Shown here: piece after piece, positions 23,901 through 32,847 of the stretch
How the letters are laid out: every line of letters starts with the position of its first letter
Numbering within the stretch: the first letter of the stretch is position 1
DNA from: JAGQYP01 sp041392305
GTDB lineage: Bacteria; Bacteroidota; Bacteroidia; Flavobacteriales_D; Crocinitomicaceae
DNA length: 64,000 nucleotides
NCBI GenBank assembly: GCA_041392305.1
Contig: JAWKMJ010000010.1
Location: 62,001 to 126,000, forward strand
Direction of reading: 5' to 3'
The notes under the pieces: model-generated
Seen by the model: only the letters and a program-made list of their open reading frames with translations
The model's database searches: none
What the model was told of the DNA's origin: nothing
Made by a program: the position numbers and the translations under genes

Positions 23901-26303
23901 AACGAATCCTATCCGAAGCAAAAAATTGATGAAATAAATAATATTCAAAATGCACAATCCAATCAAGCAGAATTAGACAAGAAGTATAAGGACTTACTTA
24001 TTGCTGCGGATGCTCAGTTTGCTTCAGCAAAGTATAAAGAGGCAATCAGTATTTATGAGGAAGCTCAAAAAGTAAAACCTAATGAAGCTTATCCCCCGGA
24101 ACAAATTGCATTAGCCAAGAAGAGAATAGCAGAAGCTTCTAATGATAATGTGGATGCTCAATATCTGGCATTTATAAAAACAGCAGATGAAGATTTTAAT
24201 GGGCGTAACTGGGAAGCGGCTTTGAATAATTATCAATCGGCTCTTGAGATTAAACCTAATGAACTACATCCTACGAATAGAGTAAAAGAGTTGATGCAGA
24301 TTTTGGAAGAATTAGCAAATGCAGATGCTGAAAAAGCTGCAAGGGATAAAAAATATAACGACGCGCTTAAACGGGCTGATGAATTTTTTAATTCGAACAA
24401 ATTCAAAGAAGCCAGAACAGAATATCAGAGAGCAGTATCAATTAAAAATGAAGCCTATCCAAATAATCAGATTCTAGTTTGTGATAGAAAGATTAAAGAG
24501 TTAAATAATGCTATCGATGACGAACAAATTCAGAAGATTTTGGATGTTGCAGATAAGAAATTGACAGCCGAGGACTATAACAAAGCTCTAGAATTATATA
24601 AAAGAGTAGTTGGTTTTCGTCCCGGACATGAATACGCTCAATCCAAAATTGCACAGATTAATGAGATTCTCGCAAGATTGAATGCTGGCAATGTCGTACT
24701 TACTGACTGGGGAAATAAAGTAGATATTGAGGATGATAATCTTGAACTACTAATCGCAAATTCTCAAGCGAATGCTAAATGGCAGGCCGATACCAGTGTT
24801 TCAAATCAAAAGCATAAACAAAATATGCTTGACTTGAACAGAACCGAAAACCAGGTTGATGCAAATCAAAATACTCTTGTAGAAATTAAAAAGGTTGAAG
24901 CAGATCTTAAAAAGGCGGAAGAAAACGCAGATGATCAGAGATTAGTTACTACCAACGAGGTGGTTCAATTTAGATCGGATATTAATGATAAAAATACAAA
25001 AGATGGCTTTAATGATGAAAATGTAGCCCAACGAGAAAACAGAAAAATTGAAAATTTTCAAGACGCAAGAATCAAGGAATTTGAAAAATCCGACGATGAA
25101 AGACTTAATAATGAACTAAATGTGGTCGCGTATAATGTTGAATTGGACAGATATCAGAATGAAGGGGACAAACTGAATTATGATGGTGCAATTAATACTA
25201 GAAACCAAGTAGGGAATTTTGTTACCGATGTAGATGCTTGGAAGCAAGAAGCAGACTTGAATCGAGAAGATAATTCGAAGAGAGTTGATACTTATAATTA
25301 TGATCTCGAGTTGGATAGAAATGATCGTCAAGCCGATCAAATAGCTTTGAATTATGACCAGAAGAATGAGATTAATTCGGTAGAATTGGAGATCGAAAAC
25401 AATTTTAAAAATGCGGATGTTCCTCGTCAAGATAACAGTAAAAAGGTAGTGACTTATACAAATGGTCTTAACGAAAAACAAAAAGCTGACAATGATAATC
25501 AATACAATGATATTGATAAGACAAAAAATGACATCAACGAATACCGAATCAATACTGAGAAGTGGCAAGAAAAAGCAGATGAGCAAAGAGAAAATAATGA
25601 ATTAGAAGTCATCGCATATAATCAAAACTTGGAAGTTGAGCAGAGAACGCATGATGATGGTTTCTACGATGCCATTACTAATACGAAAGATGATATACGA
25701 GACATTGAGACATTAATCAAAGAGAATCAAAAAGACGATGATAAACCTAGAGAAAATAATTCCCAAGTTGTCAACACCTATGTTTCGGATTTAGATAATA
25801 AGAATTTTCAGGATAGAGAAAAGGAAAAAGACCGTGCCGAAAAAACAAAGATCGATGTAAATGTACTAATCGATACTAAAAATAGAAAAGACGAAGATGG
25901 GGCTAATATTGCCGTGAAAAGTGCAGATGATGTTCAAGATTACACTGATGATCTTGCAAAACGGAAGTCTCAAAATGGTGAGAATGAAAAAGATAAAATT
26001 GAAGATGCAAATAATCAAATTGATAAGATTAAAAATGGAGAGATTCAAGACTTTAGTGGAGGAGGGGCAAATAATTTGGCAGATAGATATCCACAAGGAG
26101 TTACAGAAGAAAAATTTGAAAAGAAAAACGCAAGTGGAGTTCTCATTGGTTATGTGACTAGAAGAATTGTAGTACAAGGAGATCGAGGAGATGTGTATGA
26201 AAAGATTCAAACGAAATTTGGAACTACCTATTTGAAGAATAATAACCCATGTACGGAGTTTCAATATACCAACGAATCTGCTGCGGAAAAACTTACGAAG
26301 TAA
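20910..26303 (+). CDS. Giant secreted repeat protein: 18 TPR-like units plus a tandem 54-residue repeat domain
   Basis: 1797 residues from the ATG at 20910. MRNLLFIFALVLSAGLFAQ is a signal peptide. Residues ~21-105 form a carboxypeptidase-regulatory/CNA-B-like sandwich (FTGAVKDLDGNKKLAGVKV). Residues ~175-1260 hold 18 TPR-like units about 61 residues apart, each resembling VADADKLFSEKKYNEAKSKY followed by ALSVKANEPYPTDKIQEIN. Residues ~1265-1715 are Asn/Asp/Lys-rich, with five tandem copies of a 54-residue unit (RENN, then VVxYNxxLxxxQ). The last ~75 residues form a separate block (GYVTRRIVVQGDRGDVYEKI) with no recognised sorting signal. It is probably a periplasmic or outer-membrane-associated scaffold. 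Function is unknown; it shares a predicted ECF promoter with the sigma operon. Confidence 0.8.
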   Translation: MRNLLFIFALVLSAGLFAQEGVIHFTGAVKDLDGNKKLAGVKVTATSGGAVVKSVSTSGGGSFDFTLAIGKSYKVEFEKSGYVSKYILIDTKNVNPDDLIQGQSGFQFEITIFQTVEGVDFSFLKSNPVADYSWDEQQGYMLFDEKQMRTVKDKIQDKIEEMNALKAQEEMKVKNFNKLVAEGDKSFSKEDYEMALQKYQEAKALIPDDPTILIKVKEAEQKLNEKKQKEQLAKVEEEYQAAIKAGESAFSGKNYQEALNQYSKAAQLKPNEQLPTNKIIEIEEILKKLKADQDAKEKLEKEYQNLITAGDNLFNAKDYENAKSKFQEALKLKAGEKYPADKISAIDALLKDQAANAEKEAKYKQLMDEAEGLFGAKNYADARSKFQEASNIKPAESLPKSKIAEIDEILNKLKEEQALEEKYKKLVADGDNLFGQQNYDEAKKKFQEALVVKSEEKYPKDKIAEIDKKLEELKNQKAQQEQYDNFISGADQLFEAKKYQEAKDKYNLALGIKQNAAYPIAQIKKCDDELKKIEDAAAFDKKYEQVLADAENLFNQKKYEESKKKYQEALSLKPTEKRPEAQIAIIDKLLKEIEDQKAIEESYKKAISEADELLSSKDYNNAKAKYLEAQKIKPGEAYPGQKIQEIDLILLKEAENNKLEGQYQALVKEADAFFDQEKWNEAKSKYMDALKIKKDEKYPQQRIDLIAQKIIQAEEAKQREEQYNKLIKIGDDMFVAGSFEDAKKKYEEALKIRPNEVHPTNRIKEINDKLASKLQAAEKEELYKKLVADADKLFSEKKYNEAKSKYNEALSVKANEPYPTDKIQEINNLLKDLQADQANLEAYKKVISDADKLYSDQKYSDAINKYKEALSIRQNENYPQDQIKKITELMKSEEAAKNDEQYNKILKVADKYFGEKNYDKAIELYNRALTFKPQEEYPRQKLKEIEDLKVKNAEEQAKLAELDKKYKELVAEGDQGFTSNNLDFAKSKYQAALDLKPNESYPKQKIDEINNIQNAQSNQAELDKKYKDLLIAADAQFASAKYKEAISIYEEAQKVKPNEAYPPEQIALAKKRIAEASNDNVDAQYLAFIKTADEDFNGRNWEAALNNYQSALEIKPNELHPTNRVKELMQILEELANADAEKAARDKKYNDALKRADEFFNSNKFKEARTEYQRAVSIKNEAYPNNQILVCDRKIKELNNAIDDEQIQKILDVADKKLTAEDYNKALELYKRVVGFRPGHEYAQSKIAQINEILARLNAGNVVLTDWGNKVDIEDDNLELLIANSQANAKWQADTSVSNQKHKQNMLDLNRTENQVDANQNTLVEIKKVEADLKKAEENADDQRLVTTNEVVQFRSDINDKNTKDGFNDENVAQRENRKIENFQDARIKEFEKSDDERLNNELNVVAYNVELDRYQNEGDKLNYDGAINTRNQVGNFVTDVDAWKQEADLNREDNSKRVDTYNYDLELDRNDRQADQIALNYDQKNEINSVELEIENNFKNADVPRQDNSKKVVTYTNGLNEKQKADNDNQYNDIDKTKNDINEYRINTEKWQEKADEQRENNELEVIAYNQNLEVEQRTHDDGFYDAITNTKDDIRDIETLIKENQKDDDKPRENNSQVVNTYVSDLDNKNFQDREKEKDRAEKTKIDVNVLIDTKNRKDEDGANIAVKSADDVQDYTDDLAKRKSQNGENEKDKIEDANNQIDKIKNGEIQDFSGGGANNLADRYPQGVTEEKFEKKNASGVLIGYVTRRIVVQGDRGDVYEKIQTKFGTTYLKNNNPCTEFQYTNESAAEKLTK

Positions 26304-26309
26304 TATTTA

Positions 26310-27365
26310 ATGAAACACATTCTTCTTGTACTGATAATGCCATGGATATTCATTTCATGTCATTCAAATAAATACAATAAACCTGCTCCAGATATTGAGC
26401 CTGCAAAAAAGGAAATATATGGAAATACTCAAGGAACTACCTATACAGTTATTATCAATGACGAATTATCTATTACTAAAAAGGAAATAGATTCTATTCT
26501 ATCCGAATTTGATATGGAACTTTCAACCTATGTTGATTCTTCTTTTATATCAATGTTTAACAGTCTTACCTCCGGGAAATTGGAATATCAATCTGAAAAT
26601 AGATATTTTAAACAGTGTTTATTTTATTCCAAGGAGGTATATGATCTTTCTAATGGCAGTTTTGATCCATCTGTTTTACCTTTAGTAGATGCTTGGAATT
26701 TTTTTAAAGAGGATCATCAGGCAATTCCGGATTCAGCAACTATTGATAGTTTAAGGGCTTTAATAGGCTTTGAAAATGGTGTACACTTTTCTTATCGTCC
26801 TTCAGAATTTGACTATATTTCTAAAACTACTCCAGGATTCAGATTGGATTTTAATGCAATTGCGCAGGGGTATGCAGTGGATGTGGTTTATGATTTTATC
26901 CGTTCGAAGGGAGGCAATAGTTTTTATGTTGAAATTGGTGGTGAGATCAGGGTTAGAGGTAAGAAAAATGATGGAACCTCCTGGGTTGTAGCAGTGGAGG
27001 AGCCAAATGAAACTAAAGAAAGAGAGGCGATTACTTATATTGAATTAGATGAAAAGGCTCTCGCAACTTCGGGAAATTACAGAAAATTTTACGAGAAAAA
27101 TGGAGTGAAATATGCCCATACAATAAATCCAAAAACTGGATATCCCGTTCAACATTCTCTCTTAAGTGCAACTGTCGTAGCTGAAAATTGTGCCTATGCC
27201 GATGCATTTGCTACTATGTTTATGGTGATAGGAGTAGATGAATCAATGGAATTTGTAAAAAAACACCCGGAGCTGAATCTAGCCGTTTATTTTATCTTTA
27301 ATAATCAAAAGAATAGGTTGGAAGTTGCTTATAATAAGACCTTTGAATCTTTAATTAAAAAATAA
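26310..27365 (+). CDS. apbE: FAD:protein FMN transferase, lipoprotein
   Basis: 351 residues. ApbE attaches FMN to threonine of target proteins such as RnfG or NqrC, outside the cytoplasm. The lipobox ends at FISCHSN near residue 17. Family motifs: YGNTQGTTYTVII, FDPSVLPLVDAW, the FAD-binding LDFNAIAQGYAVDVV, VEIGGEIRVRGK, and ATSGNYRKF with HTINPKTGYPV. AYADAFATMFMVIG carries the C-terminal metal-site residues. It follows the giant gene by six bases and may be co-transcribed with it; no flavoprotein substrate lies in the window. Confidence 0.92.
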   Translation: MKHILLVLIMPWIFISCHSNKYNKPAPDIEPAKKEIYGNTQGTTYTVIINDELSITKKEIDSILSEFDMELSTYVDSSFISMFNSLTSGKLEYQSENRYFKQCLFYSKEVYDLSNGSFDPSVLPLVDAWNFFKEDHQAIPDSATIDSLRALIGFENGVHFSYRPSEFDYISKTTPGFRLDFNAIAQGYAVDVVYDFIRSKGGNSFYVEIGGEIRVRGKKNDGTSWVVAVEEPNETKEREAITYIELDEKALATSGNYRKFYEKNGVKYAHTINPKTGYPVQHSLLSATVVAENCAYADAFATMFMVIGVDESMEFVKKHPELNLAVYFIFNNQKNRLEVAYNKTFESLIKK

Positions 27366-27422
27366 AAATCCTTTCTTTTCTTAAGAATTTAGTATTTTCG
27401 CAGCGAATTTAAAACAAAGCTG

Positions 27423-28394
27423 ATGAGAACAAAACTATTTTTTGCACTATTCTTTCTAACTCTATCGCACTTTTCTTTCGCTCAAGATGGTGAAGGAAAA
27501 GTTAAGAATAAGAAAGTGAAAATTGAAAAACCTGATTCACTTAAGTTGTGGAAATACAATATGTTTGGGTCGCTTTCAACAACTCAATCTGCTTACATGA
27601 ATTGGGCATCAGGGGGAGATAACTCTATTTCACTAAATGGGATTATTCGCTTGAAATTTAAATATGAAACAAAAAAGTTCTTTTGGGATAATGCATATAA
27701 TTTTGCTCTAGGGATGAATGTGATTTTCAAAGACGGATCGGTGGCTAAAACGGATGATGTAATCAATTTGCAAACTAAAGCTGGATGGAAGTTTGCGAAA
27801 AGTTGGTCTTTGGTAGGAGAGTTTGGTTTTCTAACACAATTCACACATGGTTATATTGCTGATGAGGTTCATTTTTCATCTTCGTTCATGGCACCAGGGT
27901 ATTACAGTCCTTCGATTGCAGTAGAATACAGACCTTTCGAAGGGTTTTATGTGACGGCCACACCATTAAAGGGAATTATAACAGTTGTAAACGACCAAGT
28001 ACTAGCAAATAGAGGTGCCTATGGGAACAAAGCAGCAGATTATGATGCGAATGGAAATATTATCAACCTAGGTGAAAAAGTAAGATATCAGTTAGGAGCT
28101 TATCTTAGCATAGGTTTTGCAAAAGAACTTACCAAATCAATCGCCATTGATACGAAACTATCCTTGTTTTCAAATTATTTTCAAGAGAGACCTCAAAATA
28201 TTGATGTTAATTTTGATCTTCTTTTTAAATTTAAAATCAATTCTTGGCTCAGCTCTTATCTTATGCTAGCAATTGTATATGATGATGATGTAAAAATTCC
28301 TCTTGGAAATGATACGTATGGTCCTCGTCTACAACTAAAGCAGATATTAGGTTTGGGCTTGGCATATACGTTCAAGAACCATGATTTTAAATAA
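27423..28394 (+). CDS. DUF3078 family secreted beta-barrel-like protein
   Basis: 323 residues. MRTKLFFALFFLTLSHFSFAQ is a signal peptide. The body is rich in alternating aromatic strands: KLWKYNMFGSLSTTQSAYMNWASGGDNSISL, FWDNAYNFALGMNV, and the final RLQLKQILGLGLAYTFKNH. The WASGGDNS segment is characteristic of DUF3078, a Bacteroidota family predicted to form an outer-membrane barrel. A TATTTTCG element lies about 30 bases upstream. Its last 14 bases overlap the next gene in another frame, indicating translational coupling. Confidence 0.82.
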   Translation: MRTKLFFALFFLTLSHFSFAQDGEGKVKNKKVKIEKPDSLKLWKYNMFGSLSTTQSAYMNWASGGDNSISLNGIIRLKFKYETKKFFWDNAYNFALGMNVIFKDGSVAKTDDVINLQTKAGWKFAKSWSLVGEFGFLTQFTHGYIADEVHFSSSFMAPGYYSPSIAVEYRPFEGFYVTATPLKGIITVVNDQVLANRGAYGNKAADYDANGNIINLGEKVRYQLGAYLSIGFAKELTKSIAIDTKLSLFSNYFQERPQNIDVNFDLLFKFKINSWLSSYLMLAIVYDDDVKIPLGNDTYGPRLQLKQILGLGLAYTFKNHDFK

Positions 28395-29109
28395 GCAAAG
28401 TTTATATTTCTTAATATTTAGTTTTACATTTCTTATTGCTTGTAAAAAAGAGGATGCCACACCCCCTTCAGCAAATTTTCTAGCCTATAATGTAAGTTGT
28501 ATTGCTCCTTGCGAGGTTTATTTTTTTGATGAATCAGAAAGAGCGGTTAGTTGGTCTTGGAATTTTGGCAATGGACAAACATCTAGCAAAAAGGATGATA
28601 CTATTACTTTTCAGCATGCGGGAAACTATGAGGTAAAACTGGAGGTTACAGCTGAAAATGGGGTAGCAGATTCCAAAATTAAGTGGATTACGATTTTATC
28701 AGCGGATACAATGTTTGTCTCGAATGTAGAACTACTGCAGTATAAAACTCTTACTACAAGTTGGACCTCATGGGATGTCGATGAGCATGTTGGTGAGGAT
28801 TTTTATATCGATATCAAGGAAAATGGAAATTTAATTTATTCAGGTGATACTGTAGCATTTTCAAACAAATCTTCAGCAGATTTGCCGTTAGCATTTATTT
28901 TGAATCGATCACTAGCAGAAGATCAAGGAACTTATGAAATTCTATTATATGACAAAGACACACTCTCAGCAAACGATTTTCTGGGAAGCGTTTCTTTTAG
29001 TCCGCTAGATTATAATAATGCTACTAATATCAACCCTCCAAATCAAATTACCCTAGAATCGATTTCTGATAGTTTGATTGTCAGATTAAACGTTAGCTGG
29101 TTGAATTGA
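28381..29109 (+). CDS. PKD-domain lipoprotein with C-terminal C2-like domain
   Basis: 242 residues starting with ATG inside the end of the DUF3078 gene. The lipobox ends at LIACKKED (Cys near residue 21). A PKD domain spans about 29-105 (PCEVYFFDESERAVSWSWNFGNG, then HAGNYEVKLEV). The remaining ~130 residues, with LTTSWTSWDVDEHVGEDFYI, YEILLYDKDTLSANDFLGSV and ESISDSLIVRLNVSW, resemble a C2-type beta sandwich with Asp-rich loops. The pairing with a barrel-like DUF3078 protein suggests an outer-membrane complex, but this is inference. Confidence 0.7.
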   Translation: MILNKQSLYFLIFSFTFLIACKKEDATPPSANFLAYNVSCIAPCEVYFFDESERAVSWSWNFGNGQTSSKKDDTITFQHAGNYEVKLEVTAENGVADSKIKWITILSADTMFVSNVELLQYKTLTTSWTSWDVDEHVGEDFYIDIKENGNLIYSGDTVAFSNKSSADLPLAFILNRSLAEDQGTYEILLYDKDTLSANDFLGSVSFSPLDYNNATNINPPNQITLESISDSLIVRLNVSWLN

Positions 29110-29622
29110 TCACTTCTTGGCATTTTTTTCAGCGAGAGAGGCAGATGCTGAGGCCATAAAAATAAAGTTAAGGCCGTCTTTTCCAGAACAAAAATCACTC
29201 ATGCATTCAGCTACTATTAAACTTTTGTATTTTACTAGTTTATCATCTCCAATTCCGTAAAGAGCTTTAATTTCTTTCTCGAGTTCGTTTTTTTCATCTT
29301 CATTCACCCGAGAATTCGACAAACAATCGTAATATGGTTTGGCTTCAAGCATTAATTTTTTTAGTTCCTCTTTCTCCTCATCGGTTGCTTTTTCACCAGA
29401 ATCCTTCAGTTTTTTAATTTCTGTTAGCTTGTTAACCACTGCTTCTACCTGTTTCTCGTGTTTACTGGCACAATTACAAAAATCATTGGCGTATAATTTA
29501 GCTGTTATTCTTGCTCCAGTTGATAGTTTTTCTACATCTGCATCGCCATTGAATTTTTGACCAAAAGTAGAATTAGCAAAATGTAAAGTAAGTATGAGAA
29601 ATCCCCAAATAATTGTTTTCAT
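29110..29622 (-). CDS. Small secreted protein, unknown function
   Basis: 170 residues from the ATG at 29622; the frame extends upstream without an obvious reason to start there. MKTIIWGFLILTLHFANSTFG is a signal peptide. The body is helical and charged, with cysteines in NDFCNCASKHEKQ, YYDCLSN, VAECMSDFCSGKDGLN. The Cys pairs suggest disulfides. No family is recognised. It is convergent with the PKD lipoprotein gene, with no spacer. Confidence 0.6.
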   Translation of the reverse strand: MKTIIWGFLILTLHFANSTFGQKFNGDADVEKLSTGARITAKLYANDFCNCASKHEKQVEAVVNKLTEIKKLKDSGEKATDEEKEELKKLMLEAKPYYDCLSNSRVNEDEKNELEKEIKALYGIGDDKLVKYKSLIVAECMSDFCSGKDGLNFIFMASASASLAEKNAKK

Positions 29623-29722
29623 TTTTATAAGTTTAGTTTTAAAAGAATCCAAATATAATGTGAATTTAGAAATGGTTTCTGTAACCAACACAAAATTTGA
29701 ATAATTTAATGGATCTATAGTA

Positions 29723-29754
29723 TAAAAAAAACCTAGAATAAAACTAGGTTTTTC
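29723..29754 (-). terminator. Terminator of tRNA-Pro
   Basis: On the minus strand AAAACCTAG pairs with CTAGGTTTT around TTTTATT and a T run follows. It lies just past the tRNA 3' end and is symmetric enough to work in both directions. Confidence 0.8.
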
Positions 29755-29759
29755 TTATG

Positions 29760-29834
29760 TCGGGGTGAGAGGATTCGAACCTCCGATCTCACGCCCCCCA
29801 GACGTGCACTTTAACCGGACTAAGCTACACCCCG
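29760..29834 (-). tRNA. tRNA-Pro (anticodon GGG)
   Basis: The 75-base minus-strand sequence folds as a cloverleaf. The acceptor is CGGGGTG with CACCCCG and discriminator A; the C1-G72 pair with A73 is a proline identity feature. The T arm contains GGTTCGAATCC. The anticodon stem CACGT/GCGTG encloses loop CTGGGGG, placing GGG at positions 34-36, which reads CCC and CCU. CCA is not encoded. Confidence 0.93.
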
Positions 29835-29989
29835 AAATCTGATGACAAATCTAGTAAAAATCTTTGTGCACCTCTATTTTTAATTTTCTTTTCTAAGGCG
29901 ATTGTGATAGTTCTTGATTGAATCTAAATATAGATCGACTTGAGTCTTCAAGTTTTCTTCAAATTTAAAATCTAAATTTAGCAAAGTTT

Positions 29990-32425
29990 ATGTCCAACTA
30001 CATAATTAATAGTATTCTTAAATTGAAGAGACTTATTCTTTTATTATTGCTAAGTGTATCGATTTTCACACATTCTCAAGTGAGTAGAGTTGCTCTTTCT
30101 GGAGTTGTATTTGATGATTTTTCGAAGAATCCAATTCCATTTGCAAATGTTATTATTAAAAATAGCAGTGATTCACTTTTTCTAACAGGAGGAATAACTA
30201 ATGATTTTGGTGAATTTAACATTGAAGTTGGCGCTGAAAGTGGATATATTGTTGAAATTTCCTTTATCGGGTATCATCCACTTACAAAATCAATATATGT
30301 TGGTGATGGGTCAAATTATTTAGACCTCGGTAAATTTTTTATGACAACTGAAACTCAGGAATTAGGTGAAGTTGAAATTTCTGCCAAAGAAGCAGATGTG
30401 TCCAGTAAAATGGATAAAAAATCGTTTAAAATAGAAGAGAACTTGAGTCAGACGGGAGGTAGTGTATTGCAAGCTATGCAAAATTTGCCAAGTGTAACGA
30501 TTCAAGATGGGAAGGTCATGATAAGAGGGAATTCTAACGTGATTGTTTTGATAGATGGAAAGCAATCTGCAATAACTGGTTTTGGAAATCAAAGTGGATT
30601 GGAAAATATCCCTGCATCAGCCATCGACAAAATAGAGATAATAAATAATCCATCTGCGAAAAACGAGGCCAATGGTTCAGGAGGAATTATAAACATTATT
30701 CTAAAAAAAGAAAATAAAAATGGATTCAACGGGAAAGTTGGAATATCTATTGGTGCGGGAGCATTTTGGATTAAAAAGCAAAATTTGCCATCGATAAGGC
30801 CTCAATATCAGTTTACACCTAAAGTCAACCCAAGCTTGTCGCTAAATTATAGAAATAACAAATTCAATGTTTTTCTTCAAGCGGATTATTTGTACACACA
30901 TACTTTGAATAAAAATGAGTTTGTGACAAGAACCTATGATGACGGAACGATTATCAATCAGCAAACAATGAGAAATAGAAATACAGGATTTCTAAATGTT
31001 AAAATAGGATTTGATTTTGATTTTAGTGATCGCAATAAATTGACAGTTTTTGGGATGTTTTCAAGTGAGGATATTATTGACAAGGGTGATGAACCTTTTT
31101 TTAATGCAGATTTATCAACTAGATTGAGGTTATGGCGGTTTACAGAAGATGAATTAAAAACAACTGGAATAGCAGCAATCAATTTTGAACATAAATTTAA
31201 GCAACCAGGACATGAAGTAGTGATTAATGGAAATTATACATTTCATAGAGAAAATGAACAATATTATTTTCAAAACATTTATCCGTCCTTTGAAGATTTA
31301 GATTCTTTTAAATTAATCTCTGACGAACAAGTATTGAATACTAGTATAGACTATGTAAAACCTTTGAAATATGGAAAGATTGAAGCTGGGATAAATTTTA
31401 GATATCGCTATATTCCAACAAACATGCTTTTTATTCCAGGAGATAGTTCTCAATTTGATTCTAGTGCAGGTGGATGGGCTAATTATAGAGAGGTTATTCC
31501 TGCCATTTATGGTGATTATATTTTTCAAAGTAGAAAATTTGATGCCCAAATAGGTGTTCGATTAGAATATGTAAATGTAGATTATTTAGTAAATCCAAAT
31601 CATCCAACATATAGCAGTGATGGATATCAATACATTCAACCTTTTCCAAATGTAAATTTAGGCTATAGAATAAATCAGAATAACAAAATTTCACTGGCCT
31701 ATAATAGAAGAGTAACAAGACCAAATGAAGTGGATATTAGAATTTTTCCAAAATATGATGATGCTGAAATAATTAAAGTTGGTAACCCTGCCTTACATCC
31801 TGAATTCACCGATAAAATAGAATTCGGATACAAATTAACTTTTAGAAAAGGATATTTTTATAGTGCAATTTATGGTTTAATAACAGATGGTACAATTACA
31901 AGAATTGGTGTTATTGTACCTGGGGAAACAACAATTTATAATGTGTTTCAAAATGCGGGTAGAAGTTATAATACTGGTTTGGAATTAGTCTTTTCAGAAA
32001 AGTTTCTTAAATGGTTGGATTTCAGTGTAAATGGAAATGTCTATTATAATCAAATAAATGATTTTCAGGTTATCAATAAATATCCAATTTTGGACACAAT
32101 TAATATAGCGAAGCAGGCAACAGTTTCAGGGAATATTAAACTCAACATTAGTTTTCATTTTAAAAAGAGCTTTGATATGCAGATTTCAGTTAGATATTTG
32201 GCTCCTGACGTAATTCCTCAAGGTAAAATAGGTTCAAGATTTTCTTTCGATATTGGTTTTCAGAAATTGATTCAGAAGGGGAAAGGTGTATTATTTCTTA
32301 ATGCAACGGATCTATTTAATACAATGAATATTAAGCAAGAGTTTTATGGTTCAGGATTCAAATACGCAAGTAGTAATTATTATGAAACTCAAGTGATTAG
32401 AATTGGATACAAATATCGATTTTAA
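29990..32425 (+). CDS. TonB-dependent receptor-like outer-membrane beta-barrel protein
   Basis: 811 residues. A signal peptide ends near THSQ. Residues ~35-115 form a carboxypeptidase-regulatory-like domain (LSGVVFDDFSKNPIPFANVII). A plug domain follows, with VLQAMQNLPSVTIQDGKVMIRG, VLIDGKQSAITG, IDKIEIINNPSAK and GSGGIINIILKK. The C-terminal ~550 residues are a strand-rich barrel of the outer-membrane beta-barrel family (PF14905 type) ending in IRIGYKYRF, whose terminal Phe suits BAM insertion. No SusD partner or TonB/ExbB lies nearby, so the substrate is unknown. Confidence 0.9.
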   Translation: MSNYIINSILKLKRLILLLLLSVSIFTHSQVSRVALSGVVFDDFSKNPIPFANVIIKNSSDSLFLTGGITNDFGEFNIEVGAESGYIVEISFIGYHPLTKSIYVGDGSNYLDLGKFFMTTETQELGEVEISAKEADVSSKMDKKSFKIEENLSQTGGSVLQAMQNLPSVTIQDGKVMIRGNSNVIVLIDGKQSAITGFGNQSGLENIPASAIDKIEIINNPSAKNEANGSGGIINIILKKENKNGFNGKVGISIGAGAFWIKKQNLPSIRPQYQFTPKVNPSLSLNYRNNKFNVFLQADYLYTHTLNKNEFVTRTYDDGTIINQQTMRNRNTGFLNVKIGFDFDFSDRNKLTVFGMFSSEDIIDKGDEPFFNADLSTRLRLWRFTEDELKTTGIAAINFEHKFKQPGHEVVINGNYTFHRENEQYYFQNIYPSFEDLDSFKLISDEQVLNTSIDYVKPLKYGKIEAGINFRYRYIPTNMLFIPGDSSQFDSSAGGWANYREVIPAIYGDYIFQSRKFDAQIGVRLEYVNVDYLVNPNHPTYSSDGYQYIQPFPNVNLGYRINQNNKISLAYNRRVTRPNEVDIRIFPKYDDAEIIKVGNPALHPEFTDKIEFGYKLTFRKGYFYSAIYGLITDGTITRIGVIVPGETTIYNVFQNAGRSYNTGLELVFSEKFLKWLDFSVNGNVYYNQINDFQVINKYPILDTINIAKQATVSGNIKLNISFHFKKSFDMQISVRYLAPDVIPQGKIGSRFSFDIGFQKLIQKGKGVLFLNATDLFNTMNIKQEFYGSGFKYASSNYYETQVIRIGYKYRF

Positions 32426-32442
32426 TCATTGTAAGAATTAGT

Positions 32443-32847
32443 TTACCAAATTGTCAAAACCAACTTTCTCCTTCCGCCATCATTCCGGAATTCACATAAA
32501 TAAAGAGATTGCCAAGTCCCAAGATTTAGTTTTCCATTAGTGATAGGGATATTGATGCTTGTTTGAGTCAACGCTGTTTTAATATGAGCAGGCATGTCAT
32601 CCGGACCTTCGTAAATATGTGTGAAGTAAGGTTCGTTTTCCTTGACTAGTCGGTCGAAATAGGAATTAAAATCAGTTAAAACACTGGGGTCTGCTCCTTC
32701 ATTTATTAAAATTCCCGCGCTTGTATGTTTAATGAATATATTGATCATGCCTGTTTGAGGTAAATCTTCAAGATAGGACTCAATTTCATGATCAATATTG
32801 TGAAATCCTCTTGAATAAAAACTTAAAGTAATTTCTTTTTGAATCAT
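32443..32847 (-). CDS. yjbQ: YjbQ / UPF0047 family protein
   Basis: 134 residues, the usual length. It has INIFIKHTSAGILINEGADP, FNSYFDRLVKENEPY with YEGPDDMPAHIKTAL, and TNGKLNLGTWQSLYLCEFR. Conserved His and Asp residues form the family's putative metal site. E. coli YjbQ shows weak thiamine phosphate synthase activity, but the physiological role is unsettled. Its start overlaps the end of porP/sprF by four bases, consistent with co-transcription. Confidence 0.9.
   Translation of the reverse strand: MIQKEITLSFYSRGFHNIDHEIESYLEDLPQTGMINIFIKHTSAGILINEGADPSVLTDFNSYFDRLVKENEPYFTHIYEGPDDMPAHIKTALTQTSINIPITNGKLNLGTWQSLYLCEFRNDGGRRKLVLTIW

Noticed and set aside
21430..24640. Regular near-repeats every ~182 bases that could suggest a CRISPR array.
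   Set aside because: The periodicity is protein-coding TPR-like units; there are no identical short repeats with unique spacers and no cas genes.
25116..25586. A 156-codon minus-strand frame inside the giant gene.
   Set aside because: It is the antisense of the repeat region; the hydrophobic content comes from reading Asn/Asp/Lys codons backwards.
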